A stretch of DNA of 64,000 bases from CAZKFG01 sp964551985 (GTDB taxonomy: Bacteria; Bacillota; Negativicutes; Acidaminococcales; JAISLQ01). The translations under genes were made by a program, and so were the position numbers. Location: assembly GCA_964551985.1 (NCBI GenBank), contig CAZKFG010000003.1, forward strand, positions 1-64,000, written 5' to 3'. The notes below the pieces were generated by a model. The model had not been told where the DNA came from. It saw nothing but the letters and a program-made list of their open reading frames with translations, and searched no databases. Shown here piece after piece: positions 38,338 through 46,675 of the stretch (position 1 is its first letter; every line of letters starts with the position of its first letter).

Positions 38338-38961
38338 TTGTCAATGAGCGAAATTTTGGATCTCACACCAGTGCAACTAGATGCACTTAAAGAAATAGGG
38401 AATGTTGGTGCTGGTAATGCTGCCACTGCTTTATCACAAATTATCAATAAGCGCATAGACATGAATGTACCAAAAGTTTCTATTCTACCACTTGGCGATA
38501 TACCAGATATGGTTGGTGGTCCAGATATAATGGTAGCCGGAGTTTATTTAAGAGTTTTTGGACAAGCTCCAGGTAGTATACTGTTTTTGATGCCGATTAA
38601 CAGTGCATTTGATTTGGTAAATATGTTACTTGGCAAAGAAAAAAATCAAGACTGCACCTTTACAACGATGGATGAATCTGCACTTATGGAAATAGGTAAT
38701 ATTTTAGCTAGTGCCTATCTTAATGCTCTGTCATACTTTACAAAGCTTACATTATTGCCATCTATACCATCTTTAGCTATGGATATGGCGGCAGCACTAC
38801 TTAGTGTAATAACGGCTCAATTAGGGCAGATAGGAGACCATGCATTAGTCATTGATACTGTCTTTACAACAGATGATGATGGAATAAGTGGCAACTTCTT
38901 TTTAGTTCCAGATCCAGGCTCGTTAGAAACTATACTTCTTGCAACAGGAGTAGAAAAATAA
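38338..38961 (+). CDS. cheC: CheY-P phosphatase CheC
   Basis: 207 residues. Hydrolyses CheY-P and is regulated by CheD. Two phosphatase motifs are visible: EIGNVGAGNAATALSQ (about 20-35) and EIGNILASAYLNALS (about 118-132). TTG 38338 follows AAGGGAG by six bases; an ATG two codons later is an alternative. The stop overlaps the cheD start. Confidence 0.94.
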   Translation: MSMSEILDLTPVQLDALKEIGNVGAGNAATALSQIINKRIDMNVPKVSILPLGDIPDMVGGPDIMVAGVYLRVFGQAPGSILFLMPINSAFDLVNMLLGKEKNQDCTFTTMDESALMEIGNILASAYLNALSYFTKLTLLPSIPSLAMDMAAALLSVITAQLGQIGDHALVIDTVFTTDDDGISGNFFLVPDPGSLETILLATGVEK

Positions 38962-39446
38962 TGCCAGAATTAATAAAAGTAGGTTTGGCAGACTACAAAA
39001 CTGGAAAAGCTCCTGATTCTTTAATAACATATGGCTTGGGTTCTTGTGTTGGCATTGCTATTTATGATGCAAAGCATAAAATAGGAGGCTTAGCGCATAT
39101 TATGTTGCCAGATAGCTCACAAGCTAGAGAATCGGAAAATCTAGCAAAATTTGCAGATACCTGTCTACCACTAATGATAAATGAACTTATAAATAAAGGT
39201 GCATCTAAAATTAATATGCAAGCCAAAATAGCTGGTGGAGCACAAATGTTTTCTTTAAATAAAGCAAGCGACATTTTGTCAATTGGCAATAGAAATACAG
39301 AGAGTGTTAAGAAAACCTTGAAAGAACTAAACATTCCTATTATAGCCTCTGATACTGGAGGGACATATGGTAGGACTGTAGAGTTGTTTTTAGATACAGG
39401 AAAATATAAAATAAAAACTATAAACAAAGGCGAAACTGAAATATGA
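38961..39446 (+). CDS. cheD: Chemoreceptor glutamine deamidase CheD
   Basis: 161 residues. Deamidates receptors and binds CheC. The catalytic cysteine is in GLGSCVGIAIYD (about 25-36) and the histidine in GGLAHIMLPDS (about 43-53). AKIAGGAQMF is also conserved. ATG overlapping the cheC TAA by one base; the next gene overlaps its end by four bases. Confidence 0.95.
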   Translation: MPELIKVGLADYKTGKAPDSLITYGLGSCVGIAIYDAKHKIGGLAHIMLPDSSQARESENLAKFADTCLPLMINELINKGASKINMQAKIAGGAQMFSLNKASDILSIGNRNTESVKKTLKELNIPIIASDTGGTYGRTVELFLDTGKYKIKTINKGETEI

Positions 39447-39853
39447 TTATGGCTAATCTTTCAAAAATTTTACATTTAAACAAAATTGGGCTTATAATAG
39501 TGGCTATAATTGCGCTTACAGCGATGTTTTTCACACTTTTTTTTGCATTGCAAGGAGGAGTTAGAAGCTATAAAACAATTTTACTTAGAACAGGTATTTC
39601 TTTTGTGTTTTTTAGTATCATTGGTTATTTTGTAGCGTTTTACTTAGAAAAATTCTTTTTATCCAATTTGCAAATGTATGAGCAAGCTACCAATCAAGTT
39701 GAAAGTGACAAAGAAGATAATCTATCTATAAAAGAAACTTCACTTGACGATGAAAAGGATTTGGAAACAGAGGCAGATAGCAAAGAAAATGCATATTTAG
39801 AAGATGATTCCTTTGACAAAATAGTAATTGTGAATAAAGATTCTGACAACTAA
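39443..39853 (+). CDS. Small membrane protein of unknown function between cheD and the sigma gene
   Basis: 136 residues. Two hydrophobic segments (about 13-35 and 48-68) are followed by a very acidic, probably disordered cytoplasmic tail (75-136). Not recognised by sequence. In B. subtilis the gene at this position is swrB, a single-span activator of export gate assembly, so this may be a positional counterpart, although here two spans are predicted. ATG 39443 overlaps cheD by four bases, with AAAGGCGA 11 bases upstream; ATG 39449 is an alternative. Confidence 0.7.
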   Translation: MIMANLSKILHLNKIGLIIVAIIALTAMFFTLFFALQGGVRSYKTILLRTGISFVFFSIIGYFVAFYLEKFFLSNLQMYEQATNQVESDKEDNLSIKETSLDDEKDLETEADSKENAYLEDDSFDKIVIVNKDSDN

Positions 39854-39870
39854 CTTAAGAGGTATCTGTG

Positions 39871-40626
39871 ATGATAGATTTAAAAAACGAAGAAGAGCTT
39901 ATAGCTACTTGGAGAGATTATAATCGTACACGCAGCATAGAACTTAGAAATCTTTTATCACAAACATATCTCCCACTTGTAAAAATAGTAGCAGGAAAAT
40001 TAGCAATAGGATTACCAACATATGTTGACAGAGATGATTTTTTAAGTACGGGGTTCTTAGGTTTAATACAAGCAATAGAAAGATATGACATTGAACGTGG
40101 AGTAAAATTTGAAACATTTGCAACAGTTAGGATTAGAGGCTCCATTCTAGACTATTTGAGAGTACAAGATTGGGTTCCTACTTCTGTAAGGCAAAAAGCT
40201 AAGAACTATCAGTCTGTAGTAAAAAAATTGGAAGACAGACTTGGTAGAGTAGCAACAGATAAAGAGATAGCTAAAGAACTTTCTGTAAGCCAAGAGCAGC
40301 TTTCCAGCCTGTTATCTGAAATACAAGTAACAACAGTTTTACCATTAGAGGATTTTTATAAATATGAAGAAAGTGGTAAAACTATAAATACTAATTTTGC
40401 TGAAGTGTTTGAAAAAGCAGAAGTTAAAGAAACTTTGGCAAAAGTAATAGATAAACTAAAAGAAAAAGAACGTATGGTTATATCGTTATACTATTACGAA
40501 GAGCTTACTTTGAAAGAAATTAGCTTAGTTATGAATTTATCAGAAGCAAGAATATCACAACTACACACTAAAGCTATCTCAAAACTTAAAGAATCTTTAG
40601 TGGATTTAAAAGAAAATTTATTATAA
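39871..40626 (+). CDS. fliA: Flagellar/motility sigma factor (SigD/FliA)
   Basis: 251 residues. Sigma-28 family factor for late flagellar and chemotaxis genes. Region 2 (LPTYVDRDDFLSTGFLGLIQAIERYD, VKFETFATVRIRGSILDYLR), region 3 and region 4 (LTLKEISLVMNLSEARISQLHTKAI) are complete. AGAGG lies eight bases before ATG 39871; a GTG one codon earlier is possible. No FlgM anti-sigma gene is present in the window. Confidence 0.94.
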   Translation: MIDLKNEEELIATWRDYNRTRSIELRNLLSQTYLPLVKIVAGKLAIGLPTYVDRDDFLSTGFLGLIQAIERYDIERGVKFETFATVRIRGSILDYLRVQDWVPTSVRQKAKNYQSVVKKLEDRLGRVATDKEIAKELSVSQEQLSSLLSEIQVTTVLPLEDFYKYEESGKTINTNFAEVFEKAEVKETLAKVIDKLKEKERMVISLYYYEELTLKEISLVMNLSEARISQLHTKAISKLKESLVDLKENLL

Positions 40627-40641
40627 AAAAGGAGCTTTTCT

Positions 40642-42237
40642 ATGATTAACATTGCAAAAGAAACAATAGAAAACGAAGCAGGTAGATTTTCTCTAGAAAT
40701 CCGTGATTCCAATGTTTATCTAACTGTCTACGAAAAATTTGACGAAAACGAAAACCAAAAATTAGTTGATAGTGTCAAGAAAAAACTAAAAGAAATGGAA
40801 ATACATATAATAGAAGAACGATCTATTAATTCTGCTATCGAAAAAATAGATACAGAAACAGCTATTGGCAAAGTTGAAATGCCAAAAGTAAGTATTTTAT
40901 GTGTAGATAATGATATGAAAGCAAGTGCATGCATAATGGGAAGCAGTAAGTATGCCCAGTTAACTAAAGACGATGTTATGCAAACTCTTACCAAATCGGG
41001 TGTAGTTTTTGGAATAAATGAACAAGCTGTAGATGATTTGCTTGCACATCCTGGTAAAACATACACAATCGCAGAAGGCAAGCCACCAGTTAATGGAAAA
41101 GATGCCGAAATAATTTTTAAACAGAAAATAGATGGTGAAAAAGGTAGACCAAAAGAAATTGAAGGCGGTAGAGTAGATTATAAAAATCTTGATTTATTCT
41201 CTGCCATATTGGAAAATGAAATAATAGCTGAAAAAATACCAGTTGCCGATGGTCAAGCAGGTAGTACAGTAAAAGGCAAAGTAATCCATTTTGTTATCGG
41301 TAAAGACAAAAGAATGAAACTGGGTAAAAATGTAGTTTTAGAAGGAAACCTTTTTATTGCTAAAACGGCGGGTCATTTACTCGTAACAAATGATAAAATA
41401 GAAGTATTACCGGTTTTGGAAATAAAAAGCGATGTAGATTTTTCTACTGGTAACATAACCTTTCCTGGAAATGTTACTGTAAAAGGGAATGTTCAAGCAG
41501 GATTTTTTGTAAAAGCAGAAGGTTCTGTTGTTATACAAGGTAGTATTTTTGGTGGCATAGTTGAAGGTGAAACAATTGAAATAAAACAAGGTATACAAGG
41601 AGTAATAAATTCCTATGTCAAAGCTAAAAACAATATTGTTGCTAAATTTGTTGAAAATGCTGATTTAACAGCAGGCAATGAAATAATTATTACTGATGCA
41701 ATATTTCACAGCAAAGTAAGAGCAGGTAGGAAAGTATCCGTTACAGGAGCTAAAGGACTTATTGCTGGTGGGCACGTATCAGCAGGCGAAGAAATTATAA
41801 CTAAAAACGTTGGAACGCATATGGCACCGCCAACTGTAGTCGAAGTGGGAATTAATCCTGAACTAAAACAAGAATATATTAAAATTAAAGATGAATACAA
41901 AGAATCTGTAACAAAACAAGAAGGTGTAAAAAAATCTTTAGTTCTAATTAAACCAGAAGAAACTTCTATAATTCCTGAAAATAGACAAGAGCTATATATG
42001 AAACTTACTGTAGTAAACTTCTCTTTATTATCAGCAATTAACAAAGCTAAAGAACGCTTACAAGAAATTGAAGTTGAATTTGACAACCTTACTAATGGTA
42101 GAATAAAATGCAGTGGTACAATTTTTCCTGGTGTAAAAATGGTTGTAAATAACATAGTTTATCCAGTTAGAGATGTAATGCAATATACTACTTTTTATGT
42201 AGAAAATGGAGAAGTTAAGTTTTCACCATATTCATAG
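40642..42237 (+). CDS. FapA/DUF342-family flagellar assembly protein A
   Basis: 531 residues. The N-terminal third is alpha/beta. The centre holds the DUF342 beta-helix with repeated V-x-G-x-V strands (EIKSDVDFSTGNITFPGNVTVKGNV, EGSVVIQGSIFGG, AGRKVSVTGAKGLIAGGHVSAGEEI), and a coiled coil (about 410-490) follows. The family occurs in flagellar loci and is often called FapA; its molecular role is not settled. ATG with AAAGGAGC seven bases upstream, directly after the sigma gene. Confidence 0.82.
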   Translation: MINIAKETIENEAGRFSLEIRDSNVYLTVYEKFDENENQKLVDSVKKKLKEMEIHIIEERSINSAIEKIDTETAIGKVEMPKVSILCVDNDMKASACIMGSSKYAQLTKDDVMQTLTKSGVVFGINEQAVDDLLAHPGKTYTIAEGKPPVNGKDAEIIFKQKIDGEKGRPKEIEGGRVDYKNLDLFSAILENEIIAEKIPVADGQAGSTVKGKVIHFVIGKDKRMKLGKNVVLEGNLFIAKTAGHLLVTNDKIEVLPVLEIKSDVDFSTGNITFPGNVTVKGNVQAGFFVKAEGSVVIQGSIFGGIVEGETIEIKQGIQGVINSYVKAKNNIVAKFVENADLTAGNEIIITDAIFHSKVRAGRKVSVTGAKGLIAGGHVSAGEEIITKNVGTHMAPPTVVEVGINPELKQEYIKIKDEYKESVTKQEGVKKSLVLIKPEETSIIPENRQELYMKLTVVNFSLLSAINKAKERLQEIEVEFDNLTNGRIKCSGTIFPGVKMVVNNIVYPVRDVMQYTTFYVENGEVKFSPYS

Positions 42238-42256
42238 CTAAAGTGGGGTGTAGTTT

Positions 42257-42592
42257 ATGACAATAAGACCAATAGATATGCAAATAATTTTGCCGTACGT
42301 AACAGATGTTAGTAAAGTACAAGCAGTGCAAAATGATCAGTCTCATAATGCACAACAACAATTTGCCGAAAAACTACAAAAAGAAGCACAAAATAAAAAA
42401 GCTAAAGTACAAGAGACAAAAAGTGGCGAGTTTAGTAAAATAACACGTGATAAAGAACGTGAACAACAAAAAAATAAAAATAGTAATAAGTTTTCTCAAC
42501 AAAAAGAGGAACAGCAACATCCAAAAGAACAAGCAAAAAAAAGAGATGGACTTGATCCTCAAATAGGTAAAAATTTAGATATAAGCTCATAG
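42257..42592 (+). CDS. Small disordered Q/K-rich protein of unknown function
   Basis: 111 residues. A short N-terminal segment MTIRPIDMQIILPYVTDVSKVQ looks ordered; the rest is Q/K/E-rich and probably unstructured. No signal peptide or membrane span. ATG with GTGGGGTG six bases upstream, so it is a genuine operon member. Small proteins with a similar N-terminus are found after DUF342 genes in other Bacillota, from memory. No function can be given. Confidence 0.65.
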   Translation: MTIRPIDMQIILPYVTDVSKVQAVQNDQSHNAQQQFAEKLQKEAQNKKAKVQETKSGEFSKITRDKEREQQKNKNSNKFSQQKEEQQHPKEQAKKRDGLDPQIGKNLDISS

Positions 42593-42602
42593 AGGTGTTA
42601 CT

Positions 42603-43271
42603 ATGACTGTAAGCATAATTACCGCTTTACTTTTAATAACATTTGCAATTATATTTCTTGTTTATAAAAGACACATGATTGTAAAACTATTATCACTTGA
42701 TTTTACCGATCAAGTTAAAAGCTTTGAAAAAGATATACAATCAACAGCAACTGTCGCCGTTGATAAACTAACTAGAGCAACAGACGACTTGGAATATTTG
42801 TTAGAACAATCCCAAGAAACGATAGAAGAACTTAAAATACGTTGCAAAATAGCTGAAGAACAACTATACAAATATTCTCTTAACGAAATAAAACAAAATG
42901 TTGTATATAAAACAAACGCACAACAAATAATTACCCAAGATCCTATACAACAATCATTTGCTCAGCATTTTATAAAAGCGTCATACAATCAAGCTCCACA
43001 CCTAGAAACAAAAGAAACTTTGCCAGAAGAAACTATTAGCAAAGTTATACTACAAGAGCAAGCTAATACAAAACAAGAAGAGCTATCTAAAAATGTAATA
43101 GATTTTCCAACCTCAAAAGTTAATATAGATATGGCGGAAGCTGAACCAAAATTTAGACAAAAACAAATACTTCGTCTAGCTGCCAGTGGTTATGATGATA
43201 CATATATTGCTCAAACATTAAGGCTGGGAATTAGTGAAGTAAAATTGACAAGAAAAGCTATAGAAAAATAA
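42603..43271 (+). CDS. Membrane-anchored coiled-coil protein with C-terminal HTH-like segment (DUF6115-like)
   Basis: 222 residues. One N-terminal transmembrane helix (about 3-20), a coiled coil (about 30-95), a Q-rich linker and a short C-terminal helix-turn-helix-like block (ILRLAASGYDDTYIAQTLRLGISEVKLTRKAI, about 188-220). The tail resembles the DUF6115 domain of small proteins near the end of Bacillota motility operons. ATG just after the previous stop with AGAGGTG six bases upstream. Last gene of the fla/che operon; the stop lies in the terminator stem. Function unknown. Confidence 0.7.
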   Translation: MTVSIITALLLITFAIIFLVYKRHMIVKLLSLDFTDQVKSFEKDIQSTATVAVDKLTRATDDLEYLLEQSQETIEELKIRCKIAEEQLYKYSLNEIKQNVVYKTNAQQIITQDPIQQSFAQHFIKASYNQAPHLETKETLPEETISKVILQEQANTKQEELSKNVIDFPTSKVNIDMAEAEPKFRQKQILRLAASGYDDTYIAQTLRLGISEVKLTRKAIEK

Positions 43272-43313
43272 AAGTCTATCAGATTGAATAATCTAGTAGA
43301 CTTTTATTATTTA
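43270..43313 (+). terminator. Terminator of the flagellar/chemotaxis operon
   Basis: AAAAGTCTA (43270-43278) pairs with TAGACTTTT (43297-43305), with an inner AGATT/AATCT stem and a GAAT loop, followed by a T-rich tail. It overlaps the preceding stop codon on one side and the rpsB promoter on the other. Confidence 0.8.
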
Positions 43314-43326
43314 TATATGATATAAT
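43297..43326 (+). promoter_or_regulatory. Promoter of rpsB-tsf
   Basis: TAGACT (43297-43302), an 18-base spacer and a perfect TATAAT (43321-43326). The -35 lies in the descending arm of the operon terminator. Transcription would start near 43333, leaving a leader of about 100 bases. Confidence 0.65.
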
Positions 43327-43339
43327 ACTTATCGGTGTT

Positions 43340-43434
43340 AAAAAAATACACACGCAAACTAATTATTTCCTGTTCCAACTTTTGGTAGAAAATAAGATGA
43401 TGTTTGCGGAGGAAAAAACAGGAGGAATGAAAAA
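43340..43434 (+). promoter_or_regulatory. Structured rpsB leader, candidate S2 autoregulatory element
   Basis: GCAAAC (43354-43359) can pair with GTTTGC (43402-43407), enclosing TTATTT/AAATAA (43363-43368 with 43390-43395) and CCAA/TTGG (43375-43378 with 43382-43385). Alternatively TCCTGTT (43368-43374) can pair with AACAGGA (43417-43423), which covers part of the GGAGG ribosome binding site at 43421-43425. The two folds exclude each other. Ribosomal protein leaders of this kind are known for rpsB in other bacteria; binding by S2 here is inferred. Confidence 0.5.
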
Positions 43435-44163
43435 ATGGCAGTAATTTCAATGAAACAGCTTTTAGAAGCGGGGGTTCACTTTGGTCATCAAACAAGACGC
43501 TGGAACCCAAAGATGGCACAGTACATATTTACAGAACGTAACGGTATCTACATTATTGATCTACAAAAAACCGTTAAAAAAATTGATGAAGCTTACAATT
43601 TTTTACGTAGCGTAGCACTAGAAGGAAAAACAATTTTATTTGTTGGTACTAAAAAACAAGCACAAGAAGCAGTGCAAGAAGAAGCAATGCGTTGCAATAT
43701 GTTCTATGTAAACGAAAGATGGCTAGGTGGAATGCTCACAAATTTCCAAACAATCCAAAAACGTATTGCTCGTCTTCGCCAACTAGAAACAATGCAAACA
43801 GATGGAACTTTTGATGTGTTACCAAAAAAAGAAGTACTTTCTTTAAAACATGAAATGTCTCGCTTGACAAAATTCTTAGCTGGTATCAAGGACATGCACA
43901 AATTACCTGGTGCTATATTTGTTGTTGATCCAAGAAAAGAACATATAGCAATTCTAGAAGCTAGAAAACTTAATATACCAGTAGTTGGTATTGTTGATAC
44001 AAACTGTGATCCTGATGAAGTAGACTATGTAATTCCAGCAAATGATGATGCTATAAGAGCGGTAAAACTACTTACAGCTAGACTTGCTGATGCAGTACTA
44101 GAAGGTCGTCAAGGCGTACAATTTGAAACAGCAGCTGAAGAAAATAGCGACGAACAAGAATAA
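43435..44163 (+). CDS. rpsB: 30S ribosomal protein S2
   Basis: 242 residues. Conserved [22 protein letters not shown] at the N-terminus, [16 protein letters not shown] and [30 protein letters not shown]. Acidic tail. ATG with AGGAGGAA upstream. Forms an operon with tsf 28 bases downstream. Confidence 0.98.
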   Translation: MAVISMKQLLEAGVHFGHQTRRWNPKMAQYIFTERNGIYIIDLQKTVKKIDEAYNFLRSVALEGKTILFVGTKKQAQEAVQEEAMRCNMFYVNERWLGGMLTNFQTIQKRIARLRQLETMQTDGTFDVLPKKEVLSLKHEMSRLTKFLAGIKDMHKLPGAIFVVDPRKEHIAILEARKLNIPVVGIVDTNCDPDEVDYVIPANDDAIRAVKLLTARLADAVLEGRQGVQFETAAEENSDEQE

Positions 44164-44191
44164 ATAAAATTGTCTTAGGAGGAAAATATAG

Positions 44192-44842
44192 ATGGTAACA
44201 GCAGCTATGGTAAAAGAACTGCGTGAACGCACAGGTGCGGGCATGATGGACTGCAAAAAAGTTTTAACCGAAACAAATGGTGATATAGATAAAGCTGTAG
44301 ATGTATTACGTGAAAAAGGACTCGCTGCAGCAGCTAAAAAAGCTGGACGCGTTGCTAGTGAAGGCACAGTTGAGGCATATATTCATGCTGGTGGTAAAAT
44401 TGGCGTTTTAGTTGAAGTAAACTGTGAAACTGATTTTGTTGCTAAAACAGATGACTTTAAACTATTGGTTAAAGATATTGCTATGCACATTGCAGCAGCA
44501 AATCCACTTTATTTAAATAAAGAACAAGTTCCTGAAGAAACATTACAACACGAACGTGATATTTTACGCGCACAAGCACTAAACGAAGGCAAGCCAGAGA
44601 AAATCGTTGATAAAATGGTTGAAGGTAGAATTGAAAAATACTACAAAGAAGTTTGTCTTTTAGAACAACCGTTTGTTAAAGATCAAGACAACACAATTAG
44701 CCAACTGATTACTCAAAGCATTGCAAAAATAGGCGAAAACATAACAATTCGTCGATTTGTTCGCTATCAATTAGGTGAAGGAATCGAAAAGAAAGAAACA
44801 GATTTCGCTGCTGAAGTTATGGCTTTTGTAAAAAATGATTAA
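44192..44842 (+). CDS. tsf: Translation elongation factor Ts
   Basis: 216 residues, the short EF-Ts form. Recycles EF-Tu by GDP release. Conserved UBA-like N-terminus ([19 protein letters not shown]) and the core [15 protein letters not shown] that contacts EF-Tu. ATG with AGGAGGAA upstream. Confidence 0.98.
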   Translation: MVTAAMVKELRERTGAGMMDCKKVLTETNGDIDKAVDVLREKGLAAAAKKAGRVASEGTVEAYIHAGGKIGVLVEVNCETDFVAKTDDFKLLVKDIAMHIAAANPLYLNKEQVPEETLQHERDILRAQALNEGKPEKIVDKMVEGRIEKYYKEVCLLEQPFVKDQDNTISQLITQSIAKIGENITIRRFVRYQLGEGIEKKETDFAAEVMAFVKND

Positions 44843-44850
44843 TAAATGAA

Positions 44851-44878
44851 AAGGGAACACTTTTGTGTTCTCTTTTTT
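44851..44878 (+). terminator. Terminator of rpsB-tsf
   Basis: AAGGGAACAC/GTGTTCTCTT stem with a TTTT loop, followed by a run of T, just after the tsf stop. Confidence 0.85.
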
Positions 44879-44907
44879 AATAATTTATATTAAACTTAAA
44901 AAGGAGA

Positions 44908-44942
44908 AACCTTATTTTTGTAGAATTAATATAGCTAAGGTT
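44908..44942 (+). other. Inverted repeat in the pyrH leader
   Basis: AACCTTA (44908-44914) and TAAGGTT (44936-44942) could form a 7-bp stem between the tsf terminator and pyrH. An SD-like AAAAAGGAG lies just upstream (44898-44906) with no credible ORF behind it. Possible regulatory leader; nothing more can be supported. Confidence 0.3.
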
Positions 44943-44954
44943 GGGGGTTAGGTT

Positions 44955-45674
44955 ATGAAAGAGCGAAAGTTCAAACGAGTGGTTTTGAAATTAAGCGGTG
45001 AAGCACTGGCAGGCGAAAAAGGCTATGGAATTGACCCTAATGTAGTAGATGAAATTGCAGCTCAAATCCAAAAAGTAAATCAAACTGATTTAGAAGTTGC
45101 CATAGTAAATGGTGGCGGCAATATTTGGCGGGGACTATCTGGAAGTTCTAAAGGCATGGATAGAGCTACAGCAGATTACATGGGAATGTTGGCTACAGTT
45201 ATCAACTCTTTGGCTTTGCAAGATGCACTAGAAGCAAGAGGAGTAGATACAAGAGTACAAACAGCAATTGAAATGAGACAAATAGCAGAAACCTACATTC
45301 GTAGGAGAGCAATCAGACATCTAGAGAAAAAAAGAGTAGTAATTTTTGCAGCTGGTACTGGTAACCCATACTTTTCAACGGATACAACAGCGGCGCTAAG
45401 AGCAGCAGAGGTTGAAGCAGATGCTATTTTAATGGCTAAAAAGAATGTTGATGGTGTTTATGATAGCGATCCTAAACTTAATCCAGATGCAAAAATGTTT
45501 GAAACCTTAGAATATATAGAAGTAATCAAACAAGGTTTAGGTGTTATGGATTCTACAGCAATAAGTCTTTGTATGGATAATAAAATACCTATAGTTGTAT
45601 TTAACATAGATAATCCAAACAATATTGTAAAAGTCGCTAACGGTGAACAAATAGGGACAATAATAGGAGGATAA
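44955..45674 (+). CDS. pyrH: Uridylate kinase (UMP kinase)
   Basis: 239 residues. Hexameric bacterial UMP kinase of the amino-acid-kinase fold, making UDP from UMP and [20 protein letters not shown] at 13-29, [28 protein letters not shown] and [12 protein letters not shown] are all diagnostic. ATG preceded by GGGGGTTAGG. Followed four bases later by frr. Confidence 0.98.
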   Translation: MKERKFKRVVLKLSGEALAGEKGYGIDPNVVDEIAAQIQKVNQTDLEVAIVNGGGNIWRGLSGSSKGMDRATADYMGMLATVINSLALQDALEARGVDTRVQTAIEMRQIAETYIRRRAIRHLEKKRVVIFAAGTGNPYFSTDTTAALRAAEVEADAILMAKKNVDGVYDSDPKLNPDAKMFETLEYIEVIKQGLGVMDSTAISLCMDNKIPIVVFNIDNPNNIVKVANGEQIGTIIGG

Positions 45675-45678
45675 TATC

Positions 45679-46242
45679 ATGGCTGAAATTAGTGAATTAC
45701 TTTCAAATAATGAAACGAAAATGAAAAAAACATTAGATACTATGCACAAAGATTATGCAACAATTCGTGCCGGTCGTGCCACACCTGCTTTGTTAGATAA
45801 AGTTATGGTGGATTATTATGGCACTGCTACACCTATAAACCAAGTTGCAAACATCTCTATTCCTGAACCCAGAATGATTGTCATTCAACCTTGGGAAAAG
45901 ACAGTTATGAAGGATATAGAGCGAGCTATTTTAAAATCAGATTTAGGATTGAATCCTAATAGTGATGGTGTTGTTATCAGAATAGCTATACCACAACTTA
46001 CAGAACAAAGAAGAGAAGAGATAGTAAAAATCGTCAAGAAAAAATGTGAAGAATATAAAGTAATTATTAGAAACATAAGACGTGACGCTAATGATGTTAT
46101 TAAAAAAGAAGAAAAAGATAAAACTATAACAGAAGATGATGCTAAAAAGGCACAAGATAACATGCAAAAAATCACAGACAAATATATAAAAGAAGCAGAT
46201 AATATTTGCTTGCACAAAGAAAAGGAAATAATGGAAGTATAA
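45679..46242 (+). CDS. frr: Ribosome recycling factor
   Basis: 187 residues, normal length. Splits post-termination ribosomes with EF-G. Conserved IRAGRATPALLDKVMVDYYG, EPRMIVIQPWEK and GLNPNSDGVVIRIAIPQLTEQRR. ATG with AGGAGG nine bases upstream. The stop overlaps the next ATG by one base. Confidence 0.98.
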   Translation: MAEISELLSNNETKMKKTLDTMHKDYATIRAGRATPALLDKVMVDYYGTATPINQVANISIPEPRMIVIQPWEKTVMKDIERAILKSDLGLNPNSDGVVIRIAIPQLTEQRREEIVKIVKKKCEEYKVIIRNIRRDANDVIKKEEKDKTITEDDAKKAQDNMQKITDKYIKEADNICLHKEKEIMEV

Positions 46243-46445
46243 TGGATTTTTTGGCATGGGAATTTAATCAGGCTAAAATTTATTTGGATGAAAATGGCTA
46301 CAGTTATACATTTAAAGAAGCAAAAAATGTAGGTAAAAATGCTCAAAATGAATTTTCTGTGGACAAATTTATCATAAAACAAACAAAAAATGAACAAAAT
46401 CAATATGAATTTTTACTATGTAGCAAAATTAGAAGGGAGGTGTAA
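46242..46445 (+). CDS. Small conserved-looking protein of unknown function after frr
   Basis: 67 residues starting MDFLAWEFNQAKIYLDENGY. Alpha/beta composition with no membrane span. ATG at 46242 is coupled to the frr TAA (one-base overlap), and the SD of the ferredoxin gene lies in its last codons, so it sits tightly in the operon. I do not recognise a family. The longer in-frame start at 46206 lies inside frr and has no SD. Confidence 0.7.
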   Translation: MDFLAWEFNQAKIYLDENGYSYTFKEAKNVGKNAQNEFSVDKFIIKQTKNEQNQYEFLLCSKIRREV

Positions 46446-46448
46446 GAA

Positions 46449-46613
46449 ATGGCATACAAAATTAATGATACCTGTATTTCTTGCGGTGCTTGTGCCGCTA
46501 CATGTCCAGTAGGAGCTATAGCAGAAGGCACTCCATATGTAATAAGTGATGAATGTATTGAATGTGGTGCATGTGCTGGTGTTTGTCCAGTAGGTGCAAT
46601 TGAGGCACCTTGA
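46449..46613 (+). CDS. 2[4Fe-4S] ferredoxin
   Basis: 54 residues, a complete clostridial-type ferredoxin. Two CxxCxxCxxxCP clusters are visible: C9-C12-C15-C19-P20 and C36-C39-C42-C46-P47, in pseudo-twofold repeats ending in VGAI. Carries low-potential electrons in the cytoplasm. ATG with GGGAGGTG six bases upstream, three bases after the 67-residue gene. It lies upstream of uppS-cdsA-dxr-rseP-ispG; IspG needs two electrons and a 4Fe-4S cluster, so this ferredoxin could be its donor, but that is inference. Confidence 0.93.
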   Translation: MAYKINDTCISCGACAATCPVGAIAEGTPYVISDECIECGACAGVCPVGAIEAP

Positions 46614-46621
46614 TGTAAATG

Positions 46622-46650
46622 CCCCCTCATATGAGGGGGTTGTGTCTTTA
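46622..46650 (+). other. Palindromic hairpin between the ferredoxin gene and uppS
   Basis: CCCCCTCATATGAGGGGG (46622-46639) is a perfect palindrome, giving a 7-bp stem with an ATAT loop, followed by TTGTGTCTTTAT. The T-run is weak, so it could be a leaky terminator or an mRNA end stabiliser that sets ferredoxin expression apart from uppS. Confidence 0.6.
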
Positions 46651-46675
46651 TACTAAGTTAAAGGGGTATAAGGCT

